Source: Bacteroidia bacterium (GTDB taxonomy: Bacteria > Bacteroidota > Bacteroidia > J057). From it: 64,000 nucleotides of DNA. Of this stretch, positions 26,719 to 35,562 are shown one piece after another. The notes beneath the pieces were generated by a model that was not told the DNA's origin, did not search any database, and was given only the letters and a program-made list of their open reading frames with translations. A program made the position numbers and the translations under genes. The stretch spans positions 186,001 through 250,000 of the forward strand of contig JAUIKF010000001.1 in the NCBI GenBank assembly GCA_030430575.1, written 5' to 3'. Positions within the stretch are counted from its first letter, which is position 1. Every line of letters starts with the position of its first letter.

Positions 26719-29577
26719 ATGTCATATCGTTTACTTTCTTACCCATTAGCCTGTTTGCTAATTATTGGGTTCAGTATTCTTTCAGGGCCCATTACCCAAA
26801 CAGATTTCTTCCCAGCACCTACGGAAATTTCGAATCCTATCAAAGACCCCAGCTTCAAGCGTGACCGTGAAGCGTGGATAGCCCAGATGCATCGTGCCGC
26901 CCCAAGCACAGACTGGCAGGCTATGGACGACCAGGTCCGTATGGAAAAGGCTAAACGTCGTTTTGAACAGGTAAAGCAGCAGCGATTGCTGAGAGGTGGC
27001 CAGGCCCTAGATACAGTAGCTAACGGCCAGGTTGTAGGCCACTGGCGAGAGATAGGCAGTAAAAACCAAGCTGGCAGATCGATTTTTGCCGATTATGATC
27101 CTGTAACAGATGAGGTTTTTGTGGCGACAGCTGGCGGGGTTGTCTGGCAGGGCAATTTATTTGGAAGCAATTGGACGGCGAAAAATGACTTGATGAAAAT
27201 CCATAACATCAATATGCTCAAGGTGATCTATAAGGGCGGGAAACGGAGGTTATTGGTTTCTCAGGGCAATACCCGGAATGGACGATTTCTTTATTCGGAG
27301 GATGATGGGCAGACTTGGACTGTTGCAACAGGGTTTGCCACAGCCCATGATTTGGGGGGAGTTCGGAGGACAATTGTCACTCCTGTTGCAGGGCAACCTC
27401 ACATATATTGCTTGGTAGAGGAATGGAACCCAGTGGACTGGGAGGGGAGCATGGCCTTGTATACTTCTTCTGATGGGGGGAACTCCTTTCAGATGATGCG
27501 TTTTTTCCAAAAATCTTTTTACACTGAAAATAATAAGAAAAAGATAGACCTATGGGCATCAGGAAGTGATGTTTTTTTATTGATCAAAGGGATTATTTAC
27601 AAGGTCAATGGCGTTTCTCTAGTCACCATTGCGCCGCTGCCTATATCAAGTCCTTCTTATGACAACCTCGCCCTTACGGGCGCACAAATAGGTGGAAATA
27701 CTTACCTCTATGCAGCCTATCGATACAACCAAGCCAATTCTACCAGCCTCTTGAGATCTAGTGATGCGGGTGTCTCATGGCAAGTTGGGGGCAATGTCAA
27801 TAGTTGGTTATTTAGGCAAAACAGTTTTTCCTGCTCCCAAAAAGATCCCAAGAAAGTCTATATAGGCCAGCTAGATGTTTACGGAAGCACCGATAGTGCA
27901 AAGACTTTTACCCGTATCAGCGATTGGACCGATTACTATACTGCTCCAGCCAAAAACCTGCACGCAGATATTCCATCCATCACCCCTTTTCAGCGGGCCA
28001 ATGGCGGTGAATCTTGGTTTATCAATACCGACGGAGGCCTCTTCATCTCCCATGATGACTTAAAAAGTTTTACAAACATTTCCCTTGACGGCCTTAATGC
28101 GGGTCAATATTATGACACGTACACTTCACCCAAGTGGCCCCAGGACCTACATATCGGCAGCCAGGATCAAGGCTACCAACGCAGTGTCCAAGACCGTCAT
28201 GAAGGGACCAGAGACCTCGACCAAGTCATCTCAGGCGATTATGGCCATTATGTCTCAGGAGACAGTGGGGCCAGCTTGTGGATCAATTACCCAGGATTCA
28301 CGGGGTATTATGGCAATGCACATCACAGCGATACAAGGACTGCCAGAGTGGATTTTGATTGGATTGGGAATAATAATTTGTGGCTAGCCCCCATGGTGGC
28401 CGACCCTGGAATCCCTACCCGAGCTTACTTGTTGGGGGGGAATATCAGCAATGATCCAGGTAAGAAGAGCGGTTCCTTCATCATCCAAATGGATGCTCAA
28501 GGCAATTTCATCACCCGGAATCAATTAGCCTATGACTTTAGCAATGGCGGTAGTTCTACCCTTTCTGCGATAGGCATATCTCCTGTCAACCCTAATCATT
28601 GGTATGCGTGCACGGACAATGGGGAGTTTTATCATTCTACAGATGCAGGAGGACATTGGAACGAAACGCAAAACTTCCTCTCTCCTGGAAGCCATTATTT
28701 CTATGGCAACTCCATATTACCTTCGCCTAACACGGCAAGCCGTGTCTACGTTGCCGGTAGCGGCTATAATGGCGACCCTGTGTATGTTTCGGATACCTAT
28801 GGGAGTAGTTTTAAGCCTATTTCTAATGGATTACCTAATTCCCTGGTCTTCGACCTTGCTTGCAACCCGGATGAAAGCATGTTATTTGCTGCAACGGAAG
28901 TAGGGCCGTATGTCTATGTCGTGGCCGATAGTCAATGGCATGAGCTGGGAGCCCTCTCTGCGCCAGACCAGACCTACTGGTCAGTGGAATATATCCCTAC
29001 CTTAAATATCGCACGATTTGGCACTTATGGACGCGGAGTTTGGGATTATGTGATCTGTGATAAATTTTCACCAGACTTGACAGCAGATTTTGACATTTTT
29101 GGAAGTGGCCCTTCTTATTCTCTTACCAACAACTCTACAGGAGGACACTTCTACGAGTGGAACTTTGGCGATGGAAACACTTCCGCCCTTAAGTCCACCT
29201 TCCATTCTTTCACCCGAACGGGCGTATATCCCATCCAATTGATCTCCTCCAACTATTGCGGAGCTGATACAATCGTCAAACATATTGACTACCTATCTGC
29301 AAGCATTGATTACCCCTTGTCCCAAGGAAATTTCACAATTGCGCCCAATCCTTCCAAGGGCGACCTAACCCTTAAACGAACAGGGGAAGATCGACATAAT
29401 TCATTGACCATCACACTTCTAGACACTCAAGGAAGAACTGTTTCCTATCGGCAAATTCGTCAGTTCGGTGATCAGCAAAGCTTTCAGTTCAATGAACTGC
29501 CAGCAGGCCTTTACTTCTTGGAAGTGATTGACAGGAAAAAATCGACGAAGGAGATTTTGCGGTGGATGAAGTTGTAA
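26719..29577 (+). CDS. Secreted BNR/VPS10-like beta-propeller protein with PKD and T9SS domains
   Basis: A 952-residue protein with an N-terminal hydrophobic export signal (LLSYPLACLLIIGFSIL). A charged helical segment (about 45-95, KRRFEQVKQQRLLRGG) precedes a large propeller (about 105-775) with repeated Asp-box-like turns such as SEDDGQTW, SSDGGNSF, SSDAGVSW and STDAGGHW. A PKD domain follows (about 785-860, with YEWNFGDGNTS). The T9SS type A sorting domain closes the chain (FTIAPNPSKGDLTL to LPAGLYFLEVIDR). Such proteins are surface-exposed and often associated with glycan or peptide handling; no enzymatic residues can be assigned, so an adhesive or binding role is equally possible. Confidence 0.85.
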   Translation: MSYRLLSYPLACLLIIGFSILSGPITQTDFFPAPTEISNPIKDPSFKRDREAWIAQMHRAAPSTDWQAMDDQVRMEKAKRRFEQVKQQRLLRGGQALDTVANGQVVGHWREIGSKNQAGRSIFADYDPVTDEVFVATAGGVVWQGNLFGSNWTAKNDLMKIHNINMLKVIYKGGKRRLLVSQGNTRNGRFLYSEDDGQTWTVATGFATAHDLGGVRRTIVTPVAGQPHIYCLVEEWNPVDWEGSMALYTSSDGGNSFQMMRFFQKSFYTENNKKKIDLWASGSDVFLLIKGIIYKVNGVSLVTIAPLPISSPSYDNLALTGAQIGGNTYLYAAYRYNQANSTSLLRSSDAGVSWQVGGNVNSWLFRQNSFSCSQKDPKKVYIGQLDVYGSTDSAKTFTRISDWTDYYTAPAKNLHADIPSITPFQRANGGESWFINTDGGLFISHDDLKSFTNISLDGLNAGQYYDTYTSPKWPQDLHIGSQDQGYQRSVQDRHEGTRDLDQVISGDYGHYVSGDSGASLWINYPGFTGYYGNAHHSDTRTARVDFDWIGNNNLWLAPMVADPGIPTRAYLLGGNISNDPGKKSGSFIIQMDAQGNFITRNQLAYDFSNGGSSTLSAIGISPVNPNHWYACTDNGEFYHSTDAGGHWNETQNFLSPGSHYFYGNSILPSPNTASRVYVAGSGYNGDPVYVSDTYGSSFKPISNGLPNSLVFDLACNPDESMLFAATEVGPYVYVVADSQWHELGALSAPDQTYWSVEYIPTLNIARFGTYGRGVWDYVICDKFSPDLTADFDIFGSGPSYSLTNNSTGGHFYEWNFGDGNTSALKSTFHSFTRTGVYPIQLISSNYCGADTIVKHIDYLSASIDYPLSQGNFTIAPNPSKGDLTLKRTGEDRHNSLTITLLDTQGRTVSYRQIRQFGDQQSFQFNELPAGLYFLEVIDRKKSTKEILRWMKL

Positions 29578-29616
29578 TGTAGGTTCAGGGTTCAGGGTAG
29601 GCTATTCAATTTATCA

Positions 29617-29800
29617 TTGATTAGGCGTAGCTGTTTTTATGACATAGTCGCGGATTACCCACAGTCCTGTCACAAGCCGAAATCCACGACAGCGCGCAAT
29701 AAGCGCGATACATGGCGCATATTTTATGCGCTGGGCTGGATTTCCAATCAGGAAATCCGGCCTAGCGCATTTTATTGCGGCAATAACATTTCGTTACCTA
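29617..29800. repeat. Palindromic intergenic repeat element
   Basis: The element contains GCGCAT-ATTTT-ATGCGC (29715-29731) and GGATTTCC-AATCA-GGAAATCC (29738-29758), plus GCGCGCAATAAGCGCG words. The segment CGCGGATTAC...GAAATCCACG.CAGC is shared in order with the nested palindrome at 59702-59800, so both belong to one dispersed family. Confidence 0.6.
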
Positions 29801-29823
29801 GAACTGAAGGCACTAAGGGATCA

Positions 29824-31278
29824 CTAACGCACCACACGCAGCAAATTTGTCTTGAATATCAGTAGACCCGAGACAAGCCCCAGTCCGATCAATATGGGCA
29901 AAAACGGGATGCCATCATTTCGCTCATTTTTCTCAGGCAGTTTTTCCAACCAGCCATTGGATTTACGCTCATATTTTGCGCGGACCGTCTGGACATAGTT
30001 TTGGTTTCTAGATACATCCCACCCTGTCAGTTGAGCCAAAGTGGCAAGCTCTTTTTGGCGCCTATCAGCGACAGATTTGAGGTAAGGCGTCGCTTGCTCG
30101 CAATCCATATTGTCGTCCAAGACGGCATGGCGCATGATATAGCGGCCTTGCATTTGTTTGCGGTTGGGCGTCACTTGGAAGCCCAAGTCTTGGGGAAAAG
30201 TCGTGCTATTGTAGCGCACGTGCATGCGTGTCATGAAGACATTGCCTTGGTAGTCGGAGCCGCCACGGTTGGCATAACCGCTAGTGAGCCAGAAAATACC
30301 TGCTTCGCGGAGATCAGTATAGGCAGGAGGCGTCGTGGGACAGGGGTCACATTTCACAAAATTGCTGGAGCTTAAGTCCCAAGCATATTCGGTGAAGACC
30401 ACATTTTTGCCTTCCTTTTTCCAGGCTTTATCAAAAAGTGCGGTATAGAATTCGCCAAAACGATCCTTCACAAATACTGGGATTTCCTTATTGGTAGGAA
30501 TCTCCACATTGCGGTAATTGGTCGGTTCTATGCGACCTTGGTCAGAGAAAGCGTAGACAATCATGTCTTGATCTCCATTGGCATTGGCCATGCCCAGGCG
30601 GATGGGCAAGCCAAACTTTTCTGACCTAAAGGTCATCTGAAGCGGGCGAAGCTGCTGAACGCCAGCTGATTGCATGGCTTCAAGATTTACTTTAACCACA
30701 AAGAATTTCATCTCGCTTTGGATATATGGGGCTAAAATAGGCGCTGCCTTGGCGGGGATTTTATAGCCGTTGAGCGTCAACCATTTCTCTAGGCCATTTG
30801 ACTCATTGGCAGACAGAATGACGATGTCGTATTCCCCAACCGTATAGGTAGCTTCTACCTTTACCCCAAATTCTTCGTCCTCCACCATATCAGGCATAGG
30901 TGCACTCGAAGGTTGTGCTCTACTTGCGCTCATCTCCAGGAGCCTTTCATATCTTTGACAAGGATGCTGATCGTGGTATTCTACCAATCTAGGCCCAGAA
31001 TACTGGTCCAATTTGTCAAAAATCTCACTTTTGGCGACGCGAATTTGGTCTTTTTGGAGGATTTCAGGAACGGGAATGACCATCGCAAAATCCTTCAGTT
31101 TGCCTTGGTAATCGCTCTGCATGGTGACGACGGTCTGGTTTCCCTGACGGACAAGGATGACTTGTGAGGCTTTGTTGAACAGGCTGGCGTCGGCTTTGGC
31201 GACGTAGAAGCCGCAGAAGGCGGAAGCCTGGGTGAACAAGAGGGCAGTAAGTCCCAAAAGGACTGTAATACATTTCAT
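29824..31278 (-). CDS. DUF2330 protein, paralogue 1 of 3
   Basis: I start at the ATG at 31278 (MKCITVLLGLTALLFTQASA), which gives a signal peptide and 484 residues. The open frame continues upstream into the end of the next paralogue but encodes an implausible sequence. The mature protein begins FCGFYVAKADASLFN and keeps the hallmarks of DUF2330: VVTMQSDYQG, DFAMVIPVPEIL, LVEYHDQHPC, VGEYDIVILSA, WLTLNGYKIP and the cysteine pair CDPCP. A single C-terminal membrane helix (PILIGLGLVSGLLIF) is followed by a short basic tail, so the domain faces the periplasm. The function of DUF2330 is unknown. It is the most downstream of three tandem copies and shares strand with an RnfD-like gene. Confidence 0.85.
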   Translation of the reverse strand: MKCITVLLGLTALLFTQASAFCGFYVAKADASLFNKASQVILVRQGNQTVVTMQSDYQGKLKDFAMVIPVPEILQKDQIRVAKSEIFDKLDQYSGPRLVEYHDQHPCQRYERLLEMSASRAQPSSAPMPDMVEDEEFGVKVEATYTVGEYDIVILSANESNGLEKWLTLNGYKIPAKAAPILAPYIQSEMKFFVVKVNLEAMQSAGVQQLRPLQMTFRSEKFGLPIRLGMANANGDQDMIVYAFSDQGRIEPTNYRNVEIPTNKEIPVFVKDRFGEFYTALFDKAWKKEGKNVVFTEYAWDLSSSNFVKCDPCPTTPPAYTDLREAGIFWLTSGYANRGGSDYQGNVFMTRMHVRYNSTTFPQDLGFQVTPNRKQMQGRYIMRHAVLDDNMDCEQATPYLKSVADRRQKELATLAQLTGWDVSRNQNYVQTVRAKYERKSNGWLEKLPEKNERNDGIPFLPILIGLGLVSGLLIFKTNLLRVVR

Positions 31279-31396
31279 GGTTTTTAAAATTAAGCTGTGT
31301 GAAATAGAAGCAGGTCTATAGGTATTTTTAGCCATTTGTTTGACAATCATTAGAGTATCAAATGGGAAAAATTGCATAAAAAAGCTCGATAAAAAA

Positions 31397-32863
31397 TTAA
31401 ACTTTCCACCTCCAAGAGGAAGCGAAGAAGTTTTGAAAAATGGCCCATAAGACAATAGCTCCAAGCAGATACATCCAAAATGGGATCCCTTCATTTTGAT
31501 CCTTTTCAGGCGTTTTCTCATGCCAACTTGAGTGGTTCATGTTTCGCCTCATACACTCAAATACTTCCTCTACATAACCCTCTTCGACCAAGGGTTCTTC
31601 CCAGCCTGTCAGCCATTCCAGCGTCCCCAATGCCTTAAACCTCTGCATATTCAGAGACATGAGGTATTCTTTCCCTTCTTTACAATCCAGATCATCTTTC
31701 AAAACAGGATGGCGGATGACATAGCGGGCTTGTAGTTGATCTTTGTTAGGCGTCACTTGGAAGGATAAATCTTGGGGGAAAGTCTTACGGTTGTATCGCA
31801 CATGCATGCGTGTGAGAAAGACATTTCCTTCATAGTCAGCGTTAGCGCCTGGGCCATCATTTCCTTCGAGGAGCCAGAAGACGCCCGCTTCTCGCAGCAT
31901 GGAATAGGCCGGAGGTTCGGACGGGCAAGGATCACATTTGAGGAAATTGTCGGCGCTGAGGTCCCACGCATATTCGGTGAAAACCACGTTCTTCCCCTCC
32001 TCTTCCCAGACTTTGTCAAAAACAGATTTGTAAAACGCGCCAAAGCGTTCCTCCACATATTCGGGTATCTCCTCGTCTGCTGGAATCTCCACATTTCGAT
32101 AATTGGTGGGTTCAACCCGACCTTGGTCAGAGAAAGCGTGGATGATCATGTCTTGATCGGCCTTGGCATTGGCCATACCGAGGCGGATAGGCAGCAGGAA
32201 TTTTTCGGAACGAAAGGTCATTTGAATCGGGCGAAGCTGATGGCTGTCAGCAGCTTTCATTTTTTCCAAGTTCACCTTCACCACAAAGAACTTCATTCCA
32301 TTTTGTATGTATGGAGCCAATATCTTCGAAGCTTTTGAGGGGATTTTGTACCCATTTTGGGTGAGCCATTTTTTGAGGCCATTGGACTCTGTAGCGGAAA
32401 GAATGGAAATGGTGTATTCCCCCACATCATAGATGGCTTCTACCGTTACCCCATATTTCGCCTTTTTCTCCAAACCACCCTCCACAGAATCAAGAGCTGA
32501 TTGGTCAGTTATCACCACAGCATCAAATCGGCTCTCTCCATAACAGGGGTGCTCATCGTGGTATTCCACCAATCTGGGTCCTGTGAAGTGGTCCAATTTG
32601 TCAAACAAATCACTTTCCACAATCCGAATCTGGTCACGCCTAAGTATCTCAGGCACAGGCACTACCATGGCAAAGTCTTTCAGTTCTCCTTCATAGTCGC
32701 TTTGCATCGTAACGACCGTCTGGTCGCCCTGACGAACCAGGATGACCTGGGAGGTTTTGTTGAACAATTGCGCACCTGCCTTGGCGACGTAGAAGCCGCA
32801 GAAGGCTGAGGCTTGGGCGAAGGCCAGGCAGGAAAGGAGGAAGAAGGCAATTGGTTGTCTCAT
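31397..32863 (-). CDS. DUF2330 protein, paralogue 2 of 3
   Basis: The start at 32863 (MRQPIAFFLLSCLAFAQASA) gives a signal peptide and 488 residues. It aligns from end to end with its two neighbours: FCGFYVAKAGAQLFN, VVTMQSDYEG, DFAMVVPVPEIL, RLVEYHDEHPC, VGEYTISILSA, CDPCP and LDCKEGKEYL. Between HPC and the VGEY motif is a stretch of about 35 residues that differs completely among the three copies. The C-terminus has one membrane helix (MYLLGAIVLWAIFQNFF) and a basic end. Spacers of 79 and 118 bases to the flanking copies are consistent with one transcript. Confidence 0.85.
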   Translation of the reverse strand: MRQPIAFFLLSCLAFAQASAFCGFYVAKAGAQLFNKTSQVILVRQGDQTVVTMQSDYEGELKDFAMVVPVPEILRRDQIRIVESDLFDKLDHFTGPRLVEYHDEHPCYGESRFDAVVITDQSALDSVEGGLEKKAKYGVTVEAIYDVGEYTISILSATESNGLKKWLTQNGYKIPSKASKILAPYIQNGMKFFVVKVNLEKMKAADSHQLRPIQMTFRSEKFLLPIRLGMANAKADQDMIIHAFSDQGRVEPTNYRNVEIPADEEIPEYVEERFGAFYKSVFDKVWEEEGKNVVFTEYAWDLSADNFLKCDPCPSEPPAYSMLREAGVFWLLEGNDGPGANADYEGNVFLTRMHVRYNRKTFPQDLSFQVTPNKDQLQARYVIRHPVLKDDLDCKEGKEYLMSLNMQRFKALGTLEWLTGWEEPLVEEGYVEEVFECMRRNMNHSSWHEKTPEKDQNEGIPFWMYLLGAIVLWAIFQNFFASSWRWKV

Positions 32864-32942
32864 GAGGGTAATTTTGGATGATTGAATGGTGAATGATAAA
32901 GCGGTTCCATTCAACATTTTTTTCAATCAACATTTCTTAGGC

Positions 32943-34403
32943 TTATATGAGCTTATATGCCTTATATGGTTTTCTCCTCCTACTCCACAAATAGTGAAAC
33001 ACTAGCATCAAAGCAATGCCTGGCAAGCCCCAGGGCCAATTTTCACCCAGAAATAGCAAGAACAGATTTCCTTTATCAGCTTTCTTTTCAGGCGTTTTGC
33101 TCAGGGCAGCTCGCGCTTCTTGCAGGTAGGCATGGTTGTCTTTTACTGTCCACCCTGTCAGCGACCTCAACTCTCTCACTTCCTTTTCGCGGCGCTCCAC
33201 GACTTTCTCCAAATAGGGTCTTCCCTCCTCACAATCTGTTGATTGGATATCTGAATGCGTGATGATGTACCGACCTTGGAAACGCTTTTCATTAGGCGTG
33301 ACCTGAAAGCTCAGGTCTTGTGGGAAGCGCTCTGCATTGTAGCGGACATGCATACGCGTCATAAATACGCGGTTGTAATCTGGGTTTAATGAGCCGTCAG
33401 GCAAGGTTGGCTTTATCCAAAAAACGCCTGCCTCTTCTAGATCAGTATAAGTCGGGGGCGTAAAAGGGCAAGGATCGCATTTCACAGGATTGATCTCACT
33501 CAGGTCCCAGGCATATTCTGTAAAAACAGCTTCCTTATCCTCACAGGCCCAAGCCTTTTTGAATAAGCTTTTGTAAAAATCGCCAAACTCTTCCTGTACA
33601 AAAGTGGGGATCTCCCGATCTGTAGGGATGTCTACCACGCGGTAATTAGTGGGTTCAATCCGTCCTAAATTTGAGAATGCATAAATGATCATGTCTTGAT
33701 CAGCCTTGGCATTGGCCATGCCGAGGCGGATGGGTAGCATAAATTTATCAGAGTGGTAGGTCAATTGAATAGGGCTGAGTGATTGTTGGCCTAGGGCAGT
33801 CATATTTTCCAAATTCACCTTCACCACAAAAAACTTCATGCCATTCTGGATATAGGGTTTCAGGACTGAAGCAGCCTTGGCAGGAATCTTATAGCCGTTA
33901 CGGGTGAGCCATGTTTCGAGGCCGTCTGACTCCTTGGCGGAGAGGATGAGGATGTCATATTCACCGACCTCATATTCGGCTTCTACGGTAACGCCGAAGG
34001 CAGAGTCAGACATTGCATTTCCGAGTCCAAACCCAACATTTACAGCACCTGGTAACATATTATATAAAACTATCTGATGCCCACACGGATTTTGATCATA
34101 ATACTCTACTAGTCTCGGCCCTGAATAGCTATCTAGCTTTTCGAAGATGCTCGCATCTACCACGCGAATTTGATCTCGCGCAAGCACTTCTGGCACTGGC
34201 ACCACCATCGCAAAGTCTTTGAGATCTCCCTCATAATCACTTTGCATGGTGACAGTCGTTTTGTTGCCCTTTCGAGCGAGGATGACTTGAGATGTGTTGT
34301 TAAAGAGACTGGCGTCTGCTTTGGCGACGTAGAATCCACAAAAGGCAAATGTTTGCGAAAAAAGAAGACAGATACTGAGAAAAAAGGCGATTGGTTGTTT
34401 CAT
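32943..34403 (-). CDS. DUF2330 protein, paralogue 3 of 3
   Basis: The start at 34403 (MKQPIAFFLSICLLFSQTFA) gives a signal peptide almost identical to that of paralogue 2, and 486 residues in total. Core motifs are intact: FCGFYVAKADASLFN, VTMQSDYEGDLKDFAMV, LVEYYDQNPC, VGEYDILILSA, CDPCPFTPP and TDCEEGRPYL. The variable stretch after NPC is glycine-rich and hydrophobic (LPGAVNVGFGLGNAM) here, unlike the charged versions in the other two. The C-terminal helix (GLPGIALMLVFHYLW) is followed by RRRKPYKAYK. It is the first of the three in the direction of transcription and lies 95 bases downstream of the RnfD-like gene. Confidence 0.85.
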   Translation of the reverse strand: MKQPIAFFLSICLLFSQTFAFCGFYVAKADASLFNNTSQVILARKGNKTTVTMQSDYEGDLKDFAMVVPVPEVLARDQIRVVDASIFEKLDSYSGPRLVEYYDQNPCGHQIVLYNMLPGAVNVGFGLGNAMSDSAFGVTVEAEYEVGEYDILILSAKESDGLETWLTRNGYKIPAKAASVLKPYIQNGMKFFVVKVNLENMTALGQQSLSPIQLTYHSDKFMLPIRLGMANAKADQDMIIYAFSNLGRIEPTNYRVVDIPTDREIPTFVQEEFGDFYKSLFKKAWACEDKEAVFTEYAWDLSEINPVKCDPCPFTPPTYTDLEEAGVFWIKPTLPDGSLNPDYNRVFMTRMHVRYNAERFPQDLSFQVTPNEKRFQGRYIITHSDIQSTDCEEGRPYLEKVVERREKEVRELRSLTGWTVKDNHAYLQEARAALSKTPEKKADKGNLFLLFLGENWPWGLPGIALMLVFHYLWSRRRKPYKAYKLI

Positions 34404-34498
34404 AAGGCAATTGATATTAGTAAATGAAAACCCGGATTTGACAAATTGAGCTGCTTTTATTCTCCCCACCTAAAACATAAAACTCAAAACCTAAAACT

Positions 34499-35407
34499 TC
34501 ATTCATACCAACTAAACTTCTTCCCTTTGAAATAGCGGTCCAGCAAGGCTGTGATCGGTGCCAAGGCAAAAAGCGTATAGATCGGCGCGGCATGTACCCG
34601 CACGTCCAGAGAGAAAGCGTCGATGGTCAAGCCAAAGGATATCACCGCAATGGCGACCGCCCAGGCGATCCGCGCCCATTTGGCATTAGGGGTGGTCACA
34701 GGGTCTGTGATCATGAAGAAGGTAAACAGGAGGAGGGAACCATTGGTGAGGGTATGGAAAGGGATGCGCCAGTCCGTTTCGCCTAGATAGACCATGTCGC
34801 GCAGGATGACAAGGGAAGCAAAAGTGCCAATAAATGCCAAGCTCGTATCGAGTCGCCCGACTCTCAAAAGCACGATGGAACCCATCGCTCCTAGCACAAA
34901 AAGCATGATCACGTCACTCCCCCATTGTCCAGGCGAGACCCAAGCGTCAGGTACAAAGCGGTCGTATTGGGAGAAATTGACCAGGCCAGAGATGATAATG
35001 GCCATGATGATCCCCATATTGGCGGGGTTAAAGACATGCTTTCCTTTGTAGCGGATCAGGTATTTGCCGCCAATGGCAGTAGCAGCGGCTAGGACCAAGG
35101 TCCAAGATGAATTCGCCTTGCAGAGCAGACATAGCCCTAATGCCGTGATCAGGGCGCTTTTCAGGCCACGAAAGTCTTTTGTGGTAAAGTGAATGCCAAT
35201 GGCTTGGGCTATGAGGCAGACGCCGATGATCAACAAGTATTGAGTGACTGACTCAAAATGCTGCCCCGCCCATCCGAGCCAAAATATCCCGTAGATGAGG
35301 AAAATGCTCAGGTAGACAATCTGGAAATGACGTGCATCCTGTTTGAAAAATTGGAGGAAGGGGGAAGCGGATTTTGCTTGGGTGGTTGATGACATAGTGA
35401 TAGGCAT
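34499..35407 (-). CDS. RnfD/NqrB-like integral membrane protein
   Basis: A 302-residue protein with about eight hydrophobic segments. It matches the NQR2/RnfD family: KHVFNPANMGI in the middle and DPVTTPNAKWARI near residue 238, the region that in true RnfD and NqrB carries the flavin-linking threonine. In Rnf and Na+-NQR complexes this subunit lies in the membrane and takes part in ion-coupled electron transfer. None of the other Rnf or Nqr subunits is encoded nearby, so this is probably a stand-alone relative. Its only company is the DUF2330 triplet downstream in the same orientation. The start could also be an ATG four codons later (35395). Confidence 0.8.
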   Translation of the reverse strand: MPITMSSTTQAKSASPFLQFFKQDARHFQIVYLSIFLIYGIFWLGWAGQHFESVTQYLLIIGVCLIAQAIGIHFTTKDFRGLKSALITALGLCLLCKANSSWTLVLAAATAIGGKYLIRYKGKHVFNPANMGIIMAIIISGLVNFSQYDRFVPDAWVSPGQWGSDVIMLFVLGAMGSIVLLRVGRLDTSLAFIGTFASLVILRDMVYLGETDWRIPFHTLTNGSLLLFTFFMITDPVTTPNAKWARIAWAVAIAVISFGLTIDAFSLDVRVHAAPIYTLFALAPITALLDRYFKGKKFSWYE

Positions 35408-35502
35408 GAGGGTGGCATTTTAGGCGTTTTTCAATCAGAGGGACCTTTCGCCTAAATTCCACAATTGTGCTTCGGAAATATACAGAGAAAAAGGCTAAGT
35501 TT

Positions 35503-35551
35503 GTATTTCCCGAGGGAATGGTTTTTCCAAAACCATTCCCTCGGGAAATAC
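35503..35551. repeat. Perfect 23-bp inverted repeat just before the M3 peptidase start
   Basis: Arms 35503-35525 and 35529-35551 are perfectly complementary (core CCCGAGGGAATGG) with a 3-nt loop. The right arm ends 11 bases before the ATG at 35563, so in RNA the hairpin would abut the ribosome-binding region. A frame open through the hairpin from 35467 simply translates the palindrome. Confidence 0.8.
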
Positions 35552-35562
35552 ATAGAATACCC

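Noticed and set aside
29617-29865. 82-codon open frame after the PKD/T9SS gene
   Set aside because: It coincides with the palindromic element; composition and repeat content do not support a protein.
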